The notes below the pieces were generated by a model. It was not told where the DNA came from. It made no database searches and saw only the letters and a program-made list of their open reading frames with translations. DNA of 64,000 nt from Ifrita kowaldi (taxonomy: Eukaryota; Chordata; Aves; Passeriformes; Cinclosomatidae), in NCBI GenBank assembly GCA_013398055.1, contig VZRS01011948.1:1-64000 (forward strand), in the 5' to 3' direction. Both the position numbers and the translations under genes were made by a program. The number at the start of each line of letters is the position of its first letter. Position 1 is the stretch's first letter. Below, piece after piece: positions 1-12,900 of this stretch.

Positions 1-300
1 ATTTTGGCCAAACCGGCACAACGGCCACGAGGTCCCCTCCTCAACCTTCTCTTCTCCAGCCTGAACAAACCAAGCGATCTCAGATGTTCCTCATGAGTCC
101 TGCCTTGGTGCCTTTTTCACCTCCCCTGGACACACCCTCAGAGTGTGATGTCCTTCTCCTGCTGAGGTGCCCAAAACGGCTCCCAGGACTGGATGTGGGG
201 CTGCACCGGTGCAGGGCAGAGCAGAACCATCTCCTCCCTCCCTCCCCTGGCCGGGGATGCCGTGCTCGGGGCATCCCGGGGCACAGCGGGGCCGCCCAAA
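1..300 (-). mobile_element. Old CR1 LINE fragment (antisense) upstream of TNFSF8
   Basis: Reading on the plus strand, the segment contains cttctccagcctgaacaa and a later ctcccaggactggatgtgg block. These are arranged as in antisense copies of the CR1 3' body. It is strongly diverged and its right boundary is unclear. Confidence 0.5.
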
Positions 301-420
301 GGTCACCTGTGGGCACGGAGCTCTGCAGGTCGCTCCCTGTCGGGAGGCAGAAGAGGTTCCAGTGCACGACAGGAAGGCAGAGCTCGGAGCGACTCCCCGA
401 GCCCGGCGGCAGCTGCACTG

Positions 421-446
421 AGTATAAAATGAAAGAGAATTTGCAT
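421..446 (+). promoter_or_regulatory. Candidate TATA element and octamer upstream of TNFSF8
   Basis: A TATAAAAT element lies at 423-430 and a perfect octamer-type ATTTGCAT at 439-446. If this TATA works, transcription would start near 455 and the 5' UTR would be about 330 nt, including an upstream reading frame at 582-683. Octamers normally sit upstream of TATA, so the order here is unusual. This is a motif match only. Confidence 0.3.
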
Positions 447-694
447 ATGTGCCCATTTCAGAGAGAGCCGGCGGCGGGGCGGGGGCCTGGGGCGGGGGAC
501 CTCGGTGCCTGCTCACCTTCTGACATCAGAAACCTCGGCTGCAGCGCACGGACCGCGGCGGAGAAATCCCTGAGCAAGAACATGAAGCTGCTTCCCCTTC
601 TCACAGCTGCGTCCTGCCTCACGCCCCCGGGGCCCTCTTTCTTCCTACAGCAAGTGATGAAGTTTTTTTTCCAGATCACATGAGCCAGGATGAA

Positions 695-706
695 GGGGGA
701 AAATCC
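695..706 (+). promoter_or_regulatory. NFAT-like GGAAAA motif upstream of TNFSF8
   Basis: The sequence GGGGGAAAATCC lies about 80 bp upstream of the first ATG. It contains the GGAAAA core recognised by NFAT. TNFSF8 is known to be induced on activated T cells, so such a site would fit, but a single short motif is weak evidence. Confidence 0.25.
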
Positions 707-775
707 TGCCAGGAGCAGAGATGGGCTGCAACTTGAACCCGATCGAGGGGACACACGGAGCAGTGCCTTGAGAGC

Positions 776-783
776 TATATAAG
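776..783 (+). promoter_or_regulatory. TATATAAG immediately before the first TNFSF8 ATG
   Basis: A good TATA-box match ends one base before the ATG at 785. If it is the core promoter, the transcript would begin around 805-812. That is downstream of Met1 and would make Met20 (842) the first usable start. It may equally be chance AT-rich 5' UTR sequence. Confidence 0.3.
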
Positions 784-784
784 A

Positions 785-979
785 ATGTGCAAGGCACAGG
801 AGCAAACACTTTCTCAAGGGAAAGACTCGCATGAATTAGCCATGAATGTGAATGAAGACACAGTTCCCAGGAGGCCTGGGGCCGCTAACAAAATCTGTTT
901 GTATTCCATCATCGCCACGCTGGGTGTGTTGCTTGTCTTTGCCTTGGCCACCATCATGGTCCTGGTCGTCCAGAGGACG
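785..979 (+). CDS. TNFSF8: TNFSF8 coding exon 1: cytoplasmic tail and transmembrane helix
   Basis: This exon holds 65 codons and ends in phase 0 at a strong donor (ACG|gtaaga, donor at 980). It encodes a 37-residue polar N-terminus and a hydrophobic stretch from about residue 38 to 62. By eye the first 65 residues align without gaps to the human exon as I remember it, including a methionine at position 20 after alanine 19. The start at 785 has A at -3. The in-frame ATG at 842-844 (Met20) has G at -3 and is an alternative start. Confidence 0.95.
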
Positions 980-3900
980 GTAAGAGATTAATTAATTGAT
1001 TTTTTTTCTTTTTTCTTTTTTCTCTTCTCTTCTCTTCTCTTCTCTTCTCTTCTCTTCTCTTCTCTTCTCTTCTCTTCTCTTCTCTTCTCTTCTCTTCTCT
1101 TCTCTTCTCTTCTCTTCTCTTCTCTTCTCTTCTCTTCTCTTCTCTTCTCTTCTCTTCTCTTCTCTTCTCTTCTCTTCTCTTCTCTTCTCTTCTCTTCTCT
1201 TCTCTTCTCTTCTCTTCTCTTCTCTTCTCTTCTCTTCTCTTCTCTTCTCTTCTCTTCTCTTCTCTTCTCTTCTCTTCTCTTCTCTTCTCTTCTCTTCTCT
1301 TCTCTTCTCTTCTCTTCTCTTCTCTTCTCTTCTCTTCTCTTCTCTTCTCTTCTCTTCTCTTCTCTTCTCTTCTCTTCTCTTCTCTTCTCTTCTCTTCTCT
1401 TCTCTTCTCTTCTCTTCTCTTCTCTTCTCTTCTCTTCTCTTCTCTTCTCTTCTCTTCTCTTCTCTTCTCTTCTCTTCTCTTCTCTTCTCTTCTCTTCTCT
1501 TCTCTTCTCTTCTCTTCTCTTCTCTTCTCTTCTCTTCTCTTCTCTTCTCTTCTCTTCTCTTCTCTTCTCTTCTCTTCTCTTCTCTTCTCTTCTCTTCTCT
1601 TCTCTTCTCTTCTCTTCTCTCCTCTCCTCTCCTCTCCTCTCCTCTCCTCTCCTCTCCTCTCCTCTTCCATCCTGTGGCCCGAAGAACAGTTTCTACCTCT
1701 GTTATAACTGCACACACATTCACTGGGGCAAAAGATGAAACACACAGTAAAGATCTTCAGGAAAAGAGGACCTTTCTCCACCGACAGCATTTATTCTTGG
1801 CACACAATTCCTACTCTGTAAATGGAAAGAGAAAGCTCCTGATCCAAGGTGCCAGCCACTGTTTGAGATGGTTTGGCCTGCTCTGCTCCTCTGAAATAGC
1901 GATGGGCTCCAGCAGGGACATGCCACAGCTCCGTGTGACACCCTGTGGTGCTGCCTGCTGCTGTGGTGAGGCAGAGCTGTCCTGAAGCACGAAGAGCAGT
2001 GCCGGGGGCCAAGGAACTCCCTCCTGCCCCCGGTCCCCTCAGTTCTGCCTTGGGTGTGATTTTTACTGCACAGCCAGAGCTGTAGAAAGGATATGAGCGA
2101 CACAAGGTCACACAAAAACAACTTCTCCCTCTGCCTACAGGCATTTTTAAGTTCTTAAAATAAAAGATTGCTCTTGAATGGATCTGGGGTTGATGGGGAA
2201 CTAATGACAGCCAGAGCAGAGATACAGATGGCTGTGAGGATAAAAAGTGAATTTCTGACCTTGTAGGGGCATTGCCATCAAATTTACCAAGGTAAAACGC
2301 CAGCCTAGAAGTTTCATAGGCTCTGAAATCTTATTGCAAAAACCAAAGTGCTGAGGTACCTCCAGTACTGTTCATAGAAAGCTCCAGCATGGGGCTGCTG
2401 GGGGAACTGACCGTGGAAAACAAAATAGGATCCTTTGACTCAATATTTCCTCTTGCTAAATTTACCGTGCGCAATTTGTGTGCCCATGTAAGCACATTAG
2501 CCAGAAATTAAACCAGGAAGGCTTGACTGATCCTCCTTCAAGAGAGGAATCATTTACCTGTAATCAGTGTTCTCCCAGAAGAGAAGCACTTTGAGGACAG
2601 TTAACATGAGACATGGGGCTTTTTAAGTGAGAAATAGTGGGATATCAAGGGAGATCTTTAAAGTAACAGTCTGGGTAATTACAGACTTGCCACAGCTTTG
2701 CTGTATAATGAGGCTTTCATTTGTAGTTATTGTGGAAGTGGGCATTAAATCACCTCTCCATCAGGATAAAGCAGTTACAGGAGTTGCCAGAGGAACCAGA
2801 TTACTGAAAGGGCCAAGGTTTTGACTTAAAAGAGTAATGGCACCATTGCAGCTGCTTTGAAAGTGAGCTTGGCTGAAGGAGGGAATAAAAAGCTGAGGGG
2901 TGTGAGGAACAAATAAAAACAAGCAGCAATTTTACGCTCTGAGGAGAATTTGGCTGTAAAAGTATAGATTGTGGTTTGCTCTCAAGGAGTTCAGAAGAAG
3001 AACAGTCATCCCCTGTCTGTGACCCCTGTCTGGGTCCTGAATTCCCAGAGCAGAGAACAAATGTTGGCTCTGTGGGAAAGCTTCAGCAGGGAGCTCCAGG
3101 CTTCCTGCAAAAACACCTCAGCTCTTGGCTGCACTGTCCAGGCAAGGCTGGGCACAGAACGTTTTGGGAATCACAGCTCTGGCTGGGCTGAGCATCTCCA
3201 GCCTTGACTCCAGCAGCTGCCAGGACCTGAGGGGCTGGGGAATCCTTGGAGCCCTGAGGATACTGAGTAGGGATCAGAGCCTCACCAGCTGACTTCATTA
3301 TTTTCTTTATAACTGTGACAAAAGGACCAACACTTTGTGTGATCATCCCCTTGGGACAATCAGGTTTCCCCTCCAGGTGTTATCAGCTGGATTGTGTGAG
3401 TGGTCCCTGAGTTCAGGGGCAGCTCCACACCCTCCTTCTGCTGAGCTGAGAGAGAAGCTTTTATTTCCCTCTGCCCAAGGGGTGTTTGAGGGTGACAGGG
3501 ACAATGCAGGGGTTGGACCCTTGGGTGCCACAGCAATCAGAGGAGGCTCGTGGTGACAGGATCACACTGTCCCTGCCCCCACCACAGGCACGGGCTGCTT
3601 GTCTGCCTTTTGACCAGTTCATAGTTGCCTAATTTAAGATGAAGAAAGACAGACTGGAAAAGGAAAATCAAACTCTGCAGAAACCAGGCACTTGCAACAC
3701 CCACAACCTGGGTGCTCCAAGGGAGGGGAACACAACATGAAAGGCCAAATGAAAAAGGCAACTATGATTCAAAGCTGCTTCTCTGAACCCTACAGCTCCT
3801 CTAATAGACATTATCACACCTCCCCACTTTCCAGCACCCCAAGAAATTTCCTTTACGCCTTGTTTTCAAGAAGGGTGGCACAGCACGTCAGTGCCACACC

Positions 3901-6900
3901 TGGCAAGGGTCATTTTTGGAGCTAAACTCTGGGTTTTTGGAACTATTTGCAGGGCTGAAGTCAGTTCATTTCTTCAGCTCTCATCTACAGAACCACCTGG
4001 CTTCAGGCCATTGCCAATCTTTTACAAGTGACTTTATTTTCCTCTGGAATGAAAATAGTCCCTGTAAGGTTGTCTGGAGCCATCATTTTTCATCTTAACA
4101 CTGTTTGTAAGTGTGTTAAACCCTCTGCCCTTCTGCCTGCTGCATCCTCTGCTGCTGGATACACCCACAAATACACATCTCTACAGATGTTTAGGTGGAG
4201 AGAGAGAGAGAGATGTGAAACCAGCGACAAGGAATGGGACAGGAAGGGCTGGGAAATGTCATTTTAAGGTACATAGACCCTCACCAGCCTGGTGCTGGAC
4301 AGGAAGGTTCATCCGACACCTGGGCCTCCCATTAACAAATTCTGTGTGAATGTCCAGAGTCCCTGATCTGGGTTAGTCCATCACTGCTCTGGATTTTGTA
4401 AACTTCACATATTGAACCTCTAAATTGTGTGGGAAAACCTTTTTAGTGCCAATGTGGTAAATACTAAAGGTCAGAGCAGGTTTTTCTGTTTGCTGCTCTG
4501 CTCTTCAAGGCTGTTAAAAACCTTTAGCAGCAGACATGTGAATCACTCCTACAGCACCCAGCACGATCCTGCATGATTTATTGGGGTTTTATGGCTCCTT
4601 AAAACTCATTTTGGCCCCGGGTGCCCCAATAGGGGCCTGTTGGCCCCCTCTGGTGGCAACCTTGACAGAAAGAAAAATAAAATAAAATTTAAAAAAATAC
4701 TGAAAATTCCCCTAAAAGCAGATTTCCCACTCGTTGAGCACTACAGGAAATCCACTGAGGCATTTTAGAGGAAAAACACATGGGCCCAGCTCTTGTTGTG
4801 GGTGTTCTGGGCAGTGACAGTCGCCTGCTGTCTGGAGGTGCCACTTTAATACCTTTGGTCAGCACAGGAGAAACTGATTTTCACCCAGGGCTGTGTCTCC
4901 TGTCAGGCTCGTTATCAGATGAGCCCTGGGGGCAGTGCTCTGTTTTCTGGAGTTTTCCTGTCCAGCGTCAACCTTTGCCTCTTGGCACCTCGGGAGGAAG
5001 AGCCCCCACCTTCCTTCCTCCCCAGCCAGAGTCAGGTCCTAAAATAAATCCCAGGATCCCTGAGGCTGGAAAAGCCCTCCCAGGCCATCCAGTCCCAGCT
5101 GTGCCCGATCCCCACCTTGTCCCCAGCCCAGAGCCCTGAGTGCCACCTCCAGCCCTTCCTTGGGCACCTCCAGGGATGGGCACTCCAAACCTCCCTGGGC
5201 AGCTCCTGCCAAGGCCTGAGCACCCTTTCCATGGGGAAATTCCTGCTGACATCAGGATGGTTCGAGGCTGAGTGGGAACACGGGAGAGCCTTGGGGCTCC
5301 TTTTTAGATTGAAGAACTTCCTTTGGGGGCAGGGGACCAAAGAGCTCTTCCCCACGGAGCTGCCACGTGGACGCACCCTCGAGCCCAGGCCCATTATGGC
5401 GACTGTGGTTTGGGGGAATTTTCTTGGGCTTTCTAGAGGTAGATGAAGACTTCACAGAATCCCAGCCTGGCTTGGGGTGGAAGGGACCTTAAAGCTCATC
5501 CCATTCCCACCCCGCCATGGCAGGGACACCTTCCACTGTCCCAGGCTGCTCCAAGCCCCGTCCAGCCTGGCCTTGGGCACTGCCAGGGATCCAGGGGCAG
5601 CCACAGCTTCTCTGGGCACCCTGTGCCAGGGCCTGCCCACCCTCACAGTGGTCAGAGGTGTCTGGTTCAATGAATATTCACCGTTGTGACACAGGAATTT
5701 AGAAGGACCCTTTATTCTGTCTCAGCCTGAGAAAATTTCTTGTAAAATGATTAAGGGAAAGAAGAAATAAATCACTTTCGCTGGCACCTGATTATCATTT
5801 TCTCTAACAAAGCAAACTGAAATTATTCTGCTTGCTGAGTAAAGACTGAGCTCCTTCATCATCAGCCCCCAGATCACTCCAGACAGGGTGAAATTCATTG
5901 TCTTGAATTCTTTCTGAGCTGGCACTGTAGAATTTAATCTGTTTGGGCTTCTCATGTGTGCCTCTTTGCATTTCAAATGACAGCATTACATGTGATATTC
6001 TTGCTGCTGGAAAAGAAAGAAATAATACCAGTAATATTTCAAAGGAAGTTCTAAAGGTTTATTTCAGTATCTACTCAGTTGTCACTAAAATAAATTGCAT
6101 TGGTATGTGCTGGTTTGACTCGCTGGGAGCCTTCCTAGGTGAGAACACAATGCCTTTAGTCCATTTTAATTTTGGTTTTATGCCCTGAGTGCAAAGCAGG
6201 CTCTGGGCCATCAGCAAGGCAAACACCTCTCTGGCTGCCTGATTTCATGGAGTGTAATCTCACTGGGGGCAGAGCATCCTTTTTCTGTCACCTAAAATAT
6301 CTTGAATTCTCCACAGAGAGCAGGAATGTTCAGCTATTGCACTGAACAGCAACACTCCCCCGTGCCCTGAGTGTGTGAGAGGGGCAGCCCAGGGCAGGGG
6401 GCGAAGAAGGGGCTGGGAGGTCCTGGCAGAGATCCCTGGGAGTGTTTTCAGCCCAAACCCTTCTCAGTTTTACATCTGGTGCGATCCATGAGAGTTCCCA
6501 AGGGAGGATGTCAAGTCAGGGACAAAAAGCTTGGAGATATCTGGTTTTTTTCAAATGACATCTCTGGCTCCCTGTTCTACTGCTGCCGAGCTCAGGAACG
6601 TCACCTGGGGCAATATTGGCTTGACAGGTGCCTCTGCCCTGCCTTACATAGCTGTGGGGAGAGAAAAGGAACAAATCACAGATCTCCAAATTCCCCCAGA
6701 ATCAGAGAATCATTTAAATTGGGAAAGAGCCCAAAAATCCGTGAGTGCAACCATTAACCTGTCACTGCCCAGTCCAGCTGGGAGCAGCTCTGCCACCTCT
6801 GCAGGACACAGCACGTGGCACCAGACCAGAGGATAGCAGCTCTTTGCTGGGAGCAGATGCAGCTCCACACTTCAGTGTTGATCAAAACAAGGCCAAACCC

Positions 6901-9900
6901 TAATTAAAAACCTCCCTAAACATTTAATATTAGAACATTAATTATGACAAACAGACCCAGCACGGCTTCCCTCACTGCCCAACCACCTTCCTTCTCCCCA
7001 CACCACCCGTCTATCCACGCCACACACAGGAATGAGGTGTTTATGCTGTAACACCACTATGGATGAAGCTGTTCCCCACCACAGGAGTGCCTCATTTCTC
7101 CCAGGAGGTATCAGGTGTTCTGTTAAAGCTGGTAGAGCTTCCCAAATTTCTCCTTCCTGGACATCCTGGCAGGTCACTGAACAGGCTCCCCAGGGAAGTG
7201 CTCAGGGCACTGAGTCTGGCTCAAGGAGCAGCTGGAAGAGGTTTTTAGTCCTGTGGTTTACTTTTAGGTTAGTGAGGAGCAGGGAGAAGGACTTAACGAT
7301 CCTAAGGGATCCCTTCCAACGTGCTAAGCTGGGCCTGGCCTGATTAGCCTGCACAATTAGCGCCGGTAATTTGTACCCAGGTGAAAGGAGCTGGTTCAGC
7401 CCAGCCTGAGCAAAGCCCACTCCTGAAATCACTGAAATCCCTGTGGGGTCACCCAGTGGGAGAGTGAAGGGATGGGACACACAGTGAGGAGCTCCCAGTG
7501 CTTTCCTCAGCTCCTGGGAGAGCATTTTGCTCCTTGAGGGCACTGCTGGACATTTATGAGCTGCCGGTGCCTCAGGGTTGTGTGTTTGGGTGACAGAAAG
7601 GTGTCATCAGAGGAATCCTGCTGCACTTCACTCCTGGAGCTGGTTTTCTGGGAATTTCTCATGTCATGCTGATCGAGGACAATTTCCTGCGCCATTTTCA
7701 CCCCTGGTTTTACATCTCAGCACGAAGCAGGAGGAGAGGTGAGGCAGGACATCACTGTCCAGCTCAGACCTCAGCTCTACAACTACAATGCTCTTTCCTG
7801 GGCACTTGGCTCTCCAGGTTGTCCAGTCCCACTCTGTCCTACTCTCTCCAAGCTTTGCAAGCCACAGAGTGGGACTTTTAGGACTTGTGTTTCTGAAACA
7901 GCCCCAACAGAACCCACAGAAATTCTTACAGCAGAATTTGAGAGAATTTGAGAGAATCTGGCTGTGTCAGAAATGTTTTAAAAAGGGAAACGTTTCAGAT
8001 CCACTTTTAAAGCAGGGTTGCACGTGGAATGGATATTCCCCATTCCCAGAATAATCCATCTCTTCTCTTTCTTCTCTTTCAGGCAGCTGATCCTGCCATG
8101 GAGGGCATCAAAAAACCCATCAGGACAGGTAAGAGCCCTAAACAATCCATGCAATTTGTCACATCTGTAATGCAAATATTGCCCAGGGTCACAACTAAGC
8201 CAATTGTGCACATCTTAACATTTCCCGTAAAGACTCCTCTTGGTGAAAAGCCAAAGTAGTGGGGGAAAAAAATGAAAATAAGCAAAGAGCTTTCAAATGA
8301 CTCAGTACACCCAGGAGCCCATGCACGACTGAGGAAATAATGAATATTTCTGAATGTGCCCTGGGGTGTCTGGTGTGTTTTTGCCAGGAGATGTGCACAG
8401 CACTCTGATTTTAAGGTCTTATTTTAAGTGCTGGCTCTTGCAAATGCGTGGAAAGTCCTCGTCTTTACAAGGCAGGGGTGAAAATGTGTTCCACACATTC
8501 CAAAACTACTGCTGGTTTGTGGGGAAAGGGGAGAAGGGAACGGGTGGGTCGAGAAGGAACGAGGGGGGAGCAGCAGCAAAAGGCACAGGGCAAGGAATTG
8601 AACCAGGCAGAGTGCGAGCACAGGGAGCCTAAAACAGGAAAATCTAACAGAGGCAGTTTACCAAGACTCTGCTTTTCCTCGGCATAAATCAGGAGCACTG
8701 TTTATGTCACTGGCAGTGCCTTGCACAGCTCTCAGCGCCAATATTTGACTCTTTGCAAATGCGAGTTCATAGCCAGACCCAGAGGGCAGGAGGTGCCAGT
8801 GCCTCCCACCACAGATGGGGAAATGAAGCCCAGTGTTCATCTGCAAGTGGGGCAGAATGGGAGACTGGAGGGCACTGGGATTGTTCAGCTGGAGCAGACT
8901 GAGGGCAGAGCTCCCCGGGGGCTGCAGCTCCTCCCGAGGGGCAGCCCCGATCTCTGCTCCCTGGGCCAGGGACAGCACCCAGGGAACGGCTGGAGCTGGG
9001 CCAGGGCAGGCTCAGGCTGGAGAGCAGGGAAAGGTTCTTCCCCCAGAGGGTGCTGGGCACTGCCCAGGCTGCCCAGGGAATGGGCACGGCCCCGAGGCTG
9101 CCAGAGCTCCAGGAGGGCTTGGACAGCGCTGCCAGGGATGCCCAGGGTGGGGTTGTTGGGGGGTCTGGGCAGGGCCAGGAGCTGCACTGGATGATCCTGG
9201 TGGGTCCCTTCCAGCTCGGGGTACTCTGTGATTCCAGGATTCTGAGTAACAGGAGCCCAAGGTCTGGACAGTCCCAAGCCCAAAATCACCTTTTCTGCAG
9301 CTGTGTTTTTGCAGCATTTGGGCCCCGCTTACTCCGTTTTGGGTAACTTTTGTATCCGTGGCTCTCCCATACCGGGCTTGTTCCACAGCCCACAGCTCCC
9401 AAAGCAATCCCTGCGTGTCTCCATGTCCTTCCTGAGAGCTTCACTTCTTGCCTGAACATCGTTTTTTATGTTTTAAAAATCCTGTAACTTGGAGGAATTT
9501 TCTTTTCCCCTTAGGCTCCACCCTAAACACACATGCTGCTTCCTCTCTATCAACCTAAGCATGCCCTTAAATCTTCTTAAGCCTTTCTCAAGTCTCTTTG
9601 TGCTTTATTTTGTATCTGAAGAGGCTCAGAAATGTGCAGGATCTGAAAGTGTGGAGCCTTCTGATCCACAGAGGAGGAGCCACAGAGGTTGTACCTGTAG
9701 GTCAGCGCTTTTCAAAGCAAAGCACAAGGGGTAGGGGCATTCCCAGGGCAGGGAGAGAGATGTCACTAGTCCAAAAGTCCATTTATATTCATATTATTTA
9801 TATTTTTATATATTTATATGAATATTTATATTTTTATATATTTATAGGTATAGTTATATTTACATTTATAGTTATATTTGTATGAAAGAAAATCATATAT

Positions 9901-12900
9901 ATATGCACACATATATACCATCTATAAATTATATATAAATCTTATATTTTTCTTTTATATATCTATATATATGATTTTGTTTCAGCTCAAGCAACCTGTG
10001 CCAATTGTTTTTTCCCCTCACGAGCAGCTGGCAGGTGCCAGGAAGGAGCAATGTGCTCTCTCCAGGAATAGCCAGGATGCTGTTTCATCAGCCAGAACAT
10101 TTTTGTCTTTTGGTCCGTATCAATCCCAGGCATCCTCTTGCTCTGAATTCCCGAATTCTGCTGCTAAATCTGAGATGGTGCCGTTAGTGAAGGACAAAAG
10201 GAGGGCTGATGGTGAGACCCCACATCAGGAAGAGCTGCTGAAAGCTGCTTTTAGTGGATTTAAATGCTGTCCCAGCCCACCCCTCAGTGCCCGTCACTCT
10301 GTATTGGAGGGTAACAGAGCATTCAAATGTGAGCAGATCACCAGGGCCCTTTATTTTCCTCTTAAAATGCGTAAAGTAGGGCTAATTAATTAATTAGTTA
10401 ATTAACATACCCAGTGGGTAAATTACTGAGGGCTCCTCCCAGGGAGCTCTGTCAGCTGCTGCCTGCTGGCAACCAAGCAGGGACTTGTGGCAACTGCTGC
10501 AAGGTCCCACTCGGAGACAGGAGAGGGAGAAACATTCAGGAAGGGGACTGTGCTGGGGCTGGAGCTGCTGTGGATTTAGATTTGGATCCATTCTGCCTCC
10601 CAGGCAGCCCAGATGGAAATTGGGTTCGTTTTGTACCCATGAACCAGGGTTCCTACCTTGTTAAAATGGGCAAGGGAGCAAAAAACCAGCGTTGCCCAGC
10701 TGGCAGCTGAGCCTGGCTCCAGCCCTGTGCCAGTGCCAACATCTCAGAGATGCTCCAGGGGGACACAGCCCCATCCCTGGAAGTGTCCAAGGCCAGGCTG
10801 GACGGGGCTTGGAGTAACCTGGGATAGTGCAAGTGTCCCTGCCCATGGATGAGCTTTAAGGTTCCTCCCAGTTAAAACCATCCCGTCATCCTGTGACACA
10901 GCAATTCTATTCTAGGCCCAGCTGAGGTCACTCAGGCAGAGACTTTGCTGAGATGCCAGTGGGAAGCAGCCCAGACCCAGCCACAGCACTGAATTAATGG
11001 TGTCGTGTGAAAGCAGGAAAACGCAGTGATTTAATTGAAATCCCCAATGAGATTATGTTCCATTGTTAGCTAAACACCAGCGGGCACTAAAGCACATTTC
11101 TGGGCGGTTTCCAGCCCTGACTCAGCTGTCAGGCCCCAATGGATNAGGATTCTGAGTAACAGGAGCCCAAGGTCTGGACAGTCCCAAGCCCAAAATCACC
11201 TTTTCTGCAGCTGTGTTTTTGCAGCATTTGGGCCCCGCTTACTCTGTTTTGGGTAACTTTTGTATCCGTGGCTCTCCCATACCGGGCTTGTTCCACAGCC
11301 CACAGCTCCCAAAGCAATCCCTGCGTGTCTCCATGTCCTTCCTGAGAGCTTCACTTCTTGCCTGAACATCGTTTTTTATGTTTTAAAAATCCTGTAACTT
11401 GGAGGAATTTTCTTTTCCCCTTAGGCTCCACCCTAAACACACATGCTGCTTCCTCTCTATCAACCTAAGCATGCCCTTAAATCTTCTTAAGCCTTTCTCA
11501 AGTCTCTTTGTGCTTTATTTTGTATCTGAAGAGGCTCAGAAATGTGCAGGATCTGAAAGTGTGGAGCCTTCTGATCCACAGAGGAGGAGCCACAGAGGTT
11601 GTACCTGTAGGTCAGCGCTTTTCAAAGCAAAGCACAAGGGGTAGGGGCATTCCCGGGCAGGGAGAGAGATGTCACTAGTCCAAAAGTCCATTTATATTCA
11701 TATTATTTATATTTTTATATATTTATATGAATATTTATATTTTTATATATTTATAGGTATAGTTATATTTACATTTATAGTTATATTTGTATGAAAGAAA
11801 ATCATATATATATGCACACATATATACCATCTATAAATTATATATAAATCTTATATTTTTCTTTTATATATCTATATATATGATTTTGTTTCAGCTCAAG
11901 CAACCTGTGCCAATTGTTTTTTCCCCTCACGAGCAGCTGGCAGGTGCCAGGAAGGAGCAATGTGCTCTCTCCAGGAATAGCCAGGATGCTGTTTCATCAG
12001 CCAGAACATTTTTGTCTTTTGGTCCGTATCAATCCCAGGCATCCTCTTGCTCTGAATTCCCGAATTCTGCTGCTAAATCTGAGATGGTGCCGTTAGTGAA
12101 GGACAAAAGGAGGGCTGATGGTGAGACCCCACATCAGGAAGAGCTGCTGAAAGCTGCTTTTAGTGGATTTAAATGCTGTCCCAGCCCACCCCTCAGTGCC
12201 CGTCACTCTGTATTGGAGGGTAACAGAGCATTCAAATGTGAGCAGATCACCAGGGCCCTTTATTTTCCTCTTAAAATGCGTAAAGTAGGGCTAATTAATT
12301 AATTAGTTAATTAACATACCCAGTGGGTAAATTACTGAGGGCTCCTCCCAGGGAGCTCTGTCAGCTGCTGCCTGCTGGCAACCAAGCAGGGACTTGTGGC
12401 AACTGCTGCAAGGTCCCACTCGGAGACAGGAGAGGGAGAAACATTCAGGAAGGGGACTGTGCTGGGGCTGGAGCTGCTGTGGATTTAGATTTGGATCCAT
12501 TCTGCCTCCCAGGCAGCCCAGATGGAAATTGGGTTCGTTTTGTACCCATGAACCAGGGTTCCTACCTTGTTAAAATGGGCAAGGGAGCAAAAAACCAGCG
12601 TTGCCCAGCTGGCAGCTGAGCCTGGCTCCAGCCCTGTGCCAGTGCCAACATCTCAGAGATGCTCCAGGGGGACACAGCCCCATCCCTGGAAGTGTCCAAG
12701 GCCAGGCTGGACGGGGCTTGGAGTAACCTGGGATAGTGCAAGTGTCCCTGCCCATGGATGAGCTTTAAGGTTCCTCCCAGTTAAAACCATCCCGTCATCC
12801 TGTGACACAGCAATTCTATTCTAGGCCCAGCTGAGGTCACTCAGGCAGAGACTTTGCTGAGATGCCAGTGGGAAGCAGCCCAGACCCAGCCACAGCACTG

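Larger units (their letters stand above)
980..8082 (+). other. TNFSF8: TNFSF8 intron 1
   Basis: This 7.1-kb GT-AG intron starts with the long pyrimidine array and carries four CR1 fragments (about 5050-5290, 5452-5655, 6694-6775 and 7100-7325), a short AG run (4199-4213) and a CTCF-like motif (4643-4660). Elsewhere (1700-4190, 5710-6690 and 7330-8040) I see only non-repetitive intronic sequence with no supportable exon. Confidence 0.85.
9236..11144 (+). repeat. Copy A of a near-exact 1.9-kb tandem duplication
   Basis: This block recurs at 11146-13053 with only about one substitution (c/t near 9334 and 11244) and a one-base indel near 9745. The copies are separated by a single N at 11145. Copy A continues directly from unique left sequence; copy B continues into unique right sequence. 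This pattern indicates unmerged overlapping contigs rather than a real duplication. Confidence 0.97.

Noticed and set aside
954..1985. Long open frames on both strands (up to 329 codons) rich in Arg-Glu-Lys or Leu-Phe-Ser
   Set aside because: They are translations of the TCTCT pentanucleotide array, which has no stop codons in most frames.
8721..9407. Overlapping Gly/Ala/Pro-rich open frames on both strands
   Set aside because: They are translations of the GC-rich non-coding CR1 3' region; the same frames recur at 17.9-18.7 kb and 49.4-49.7 kb.
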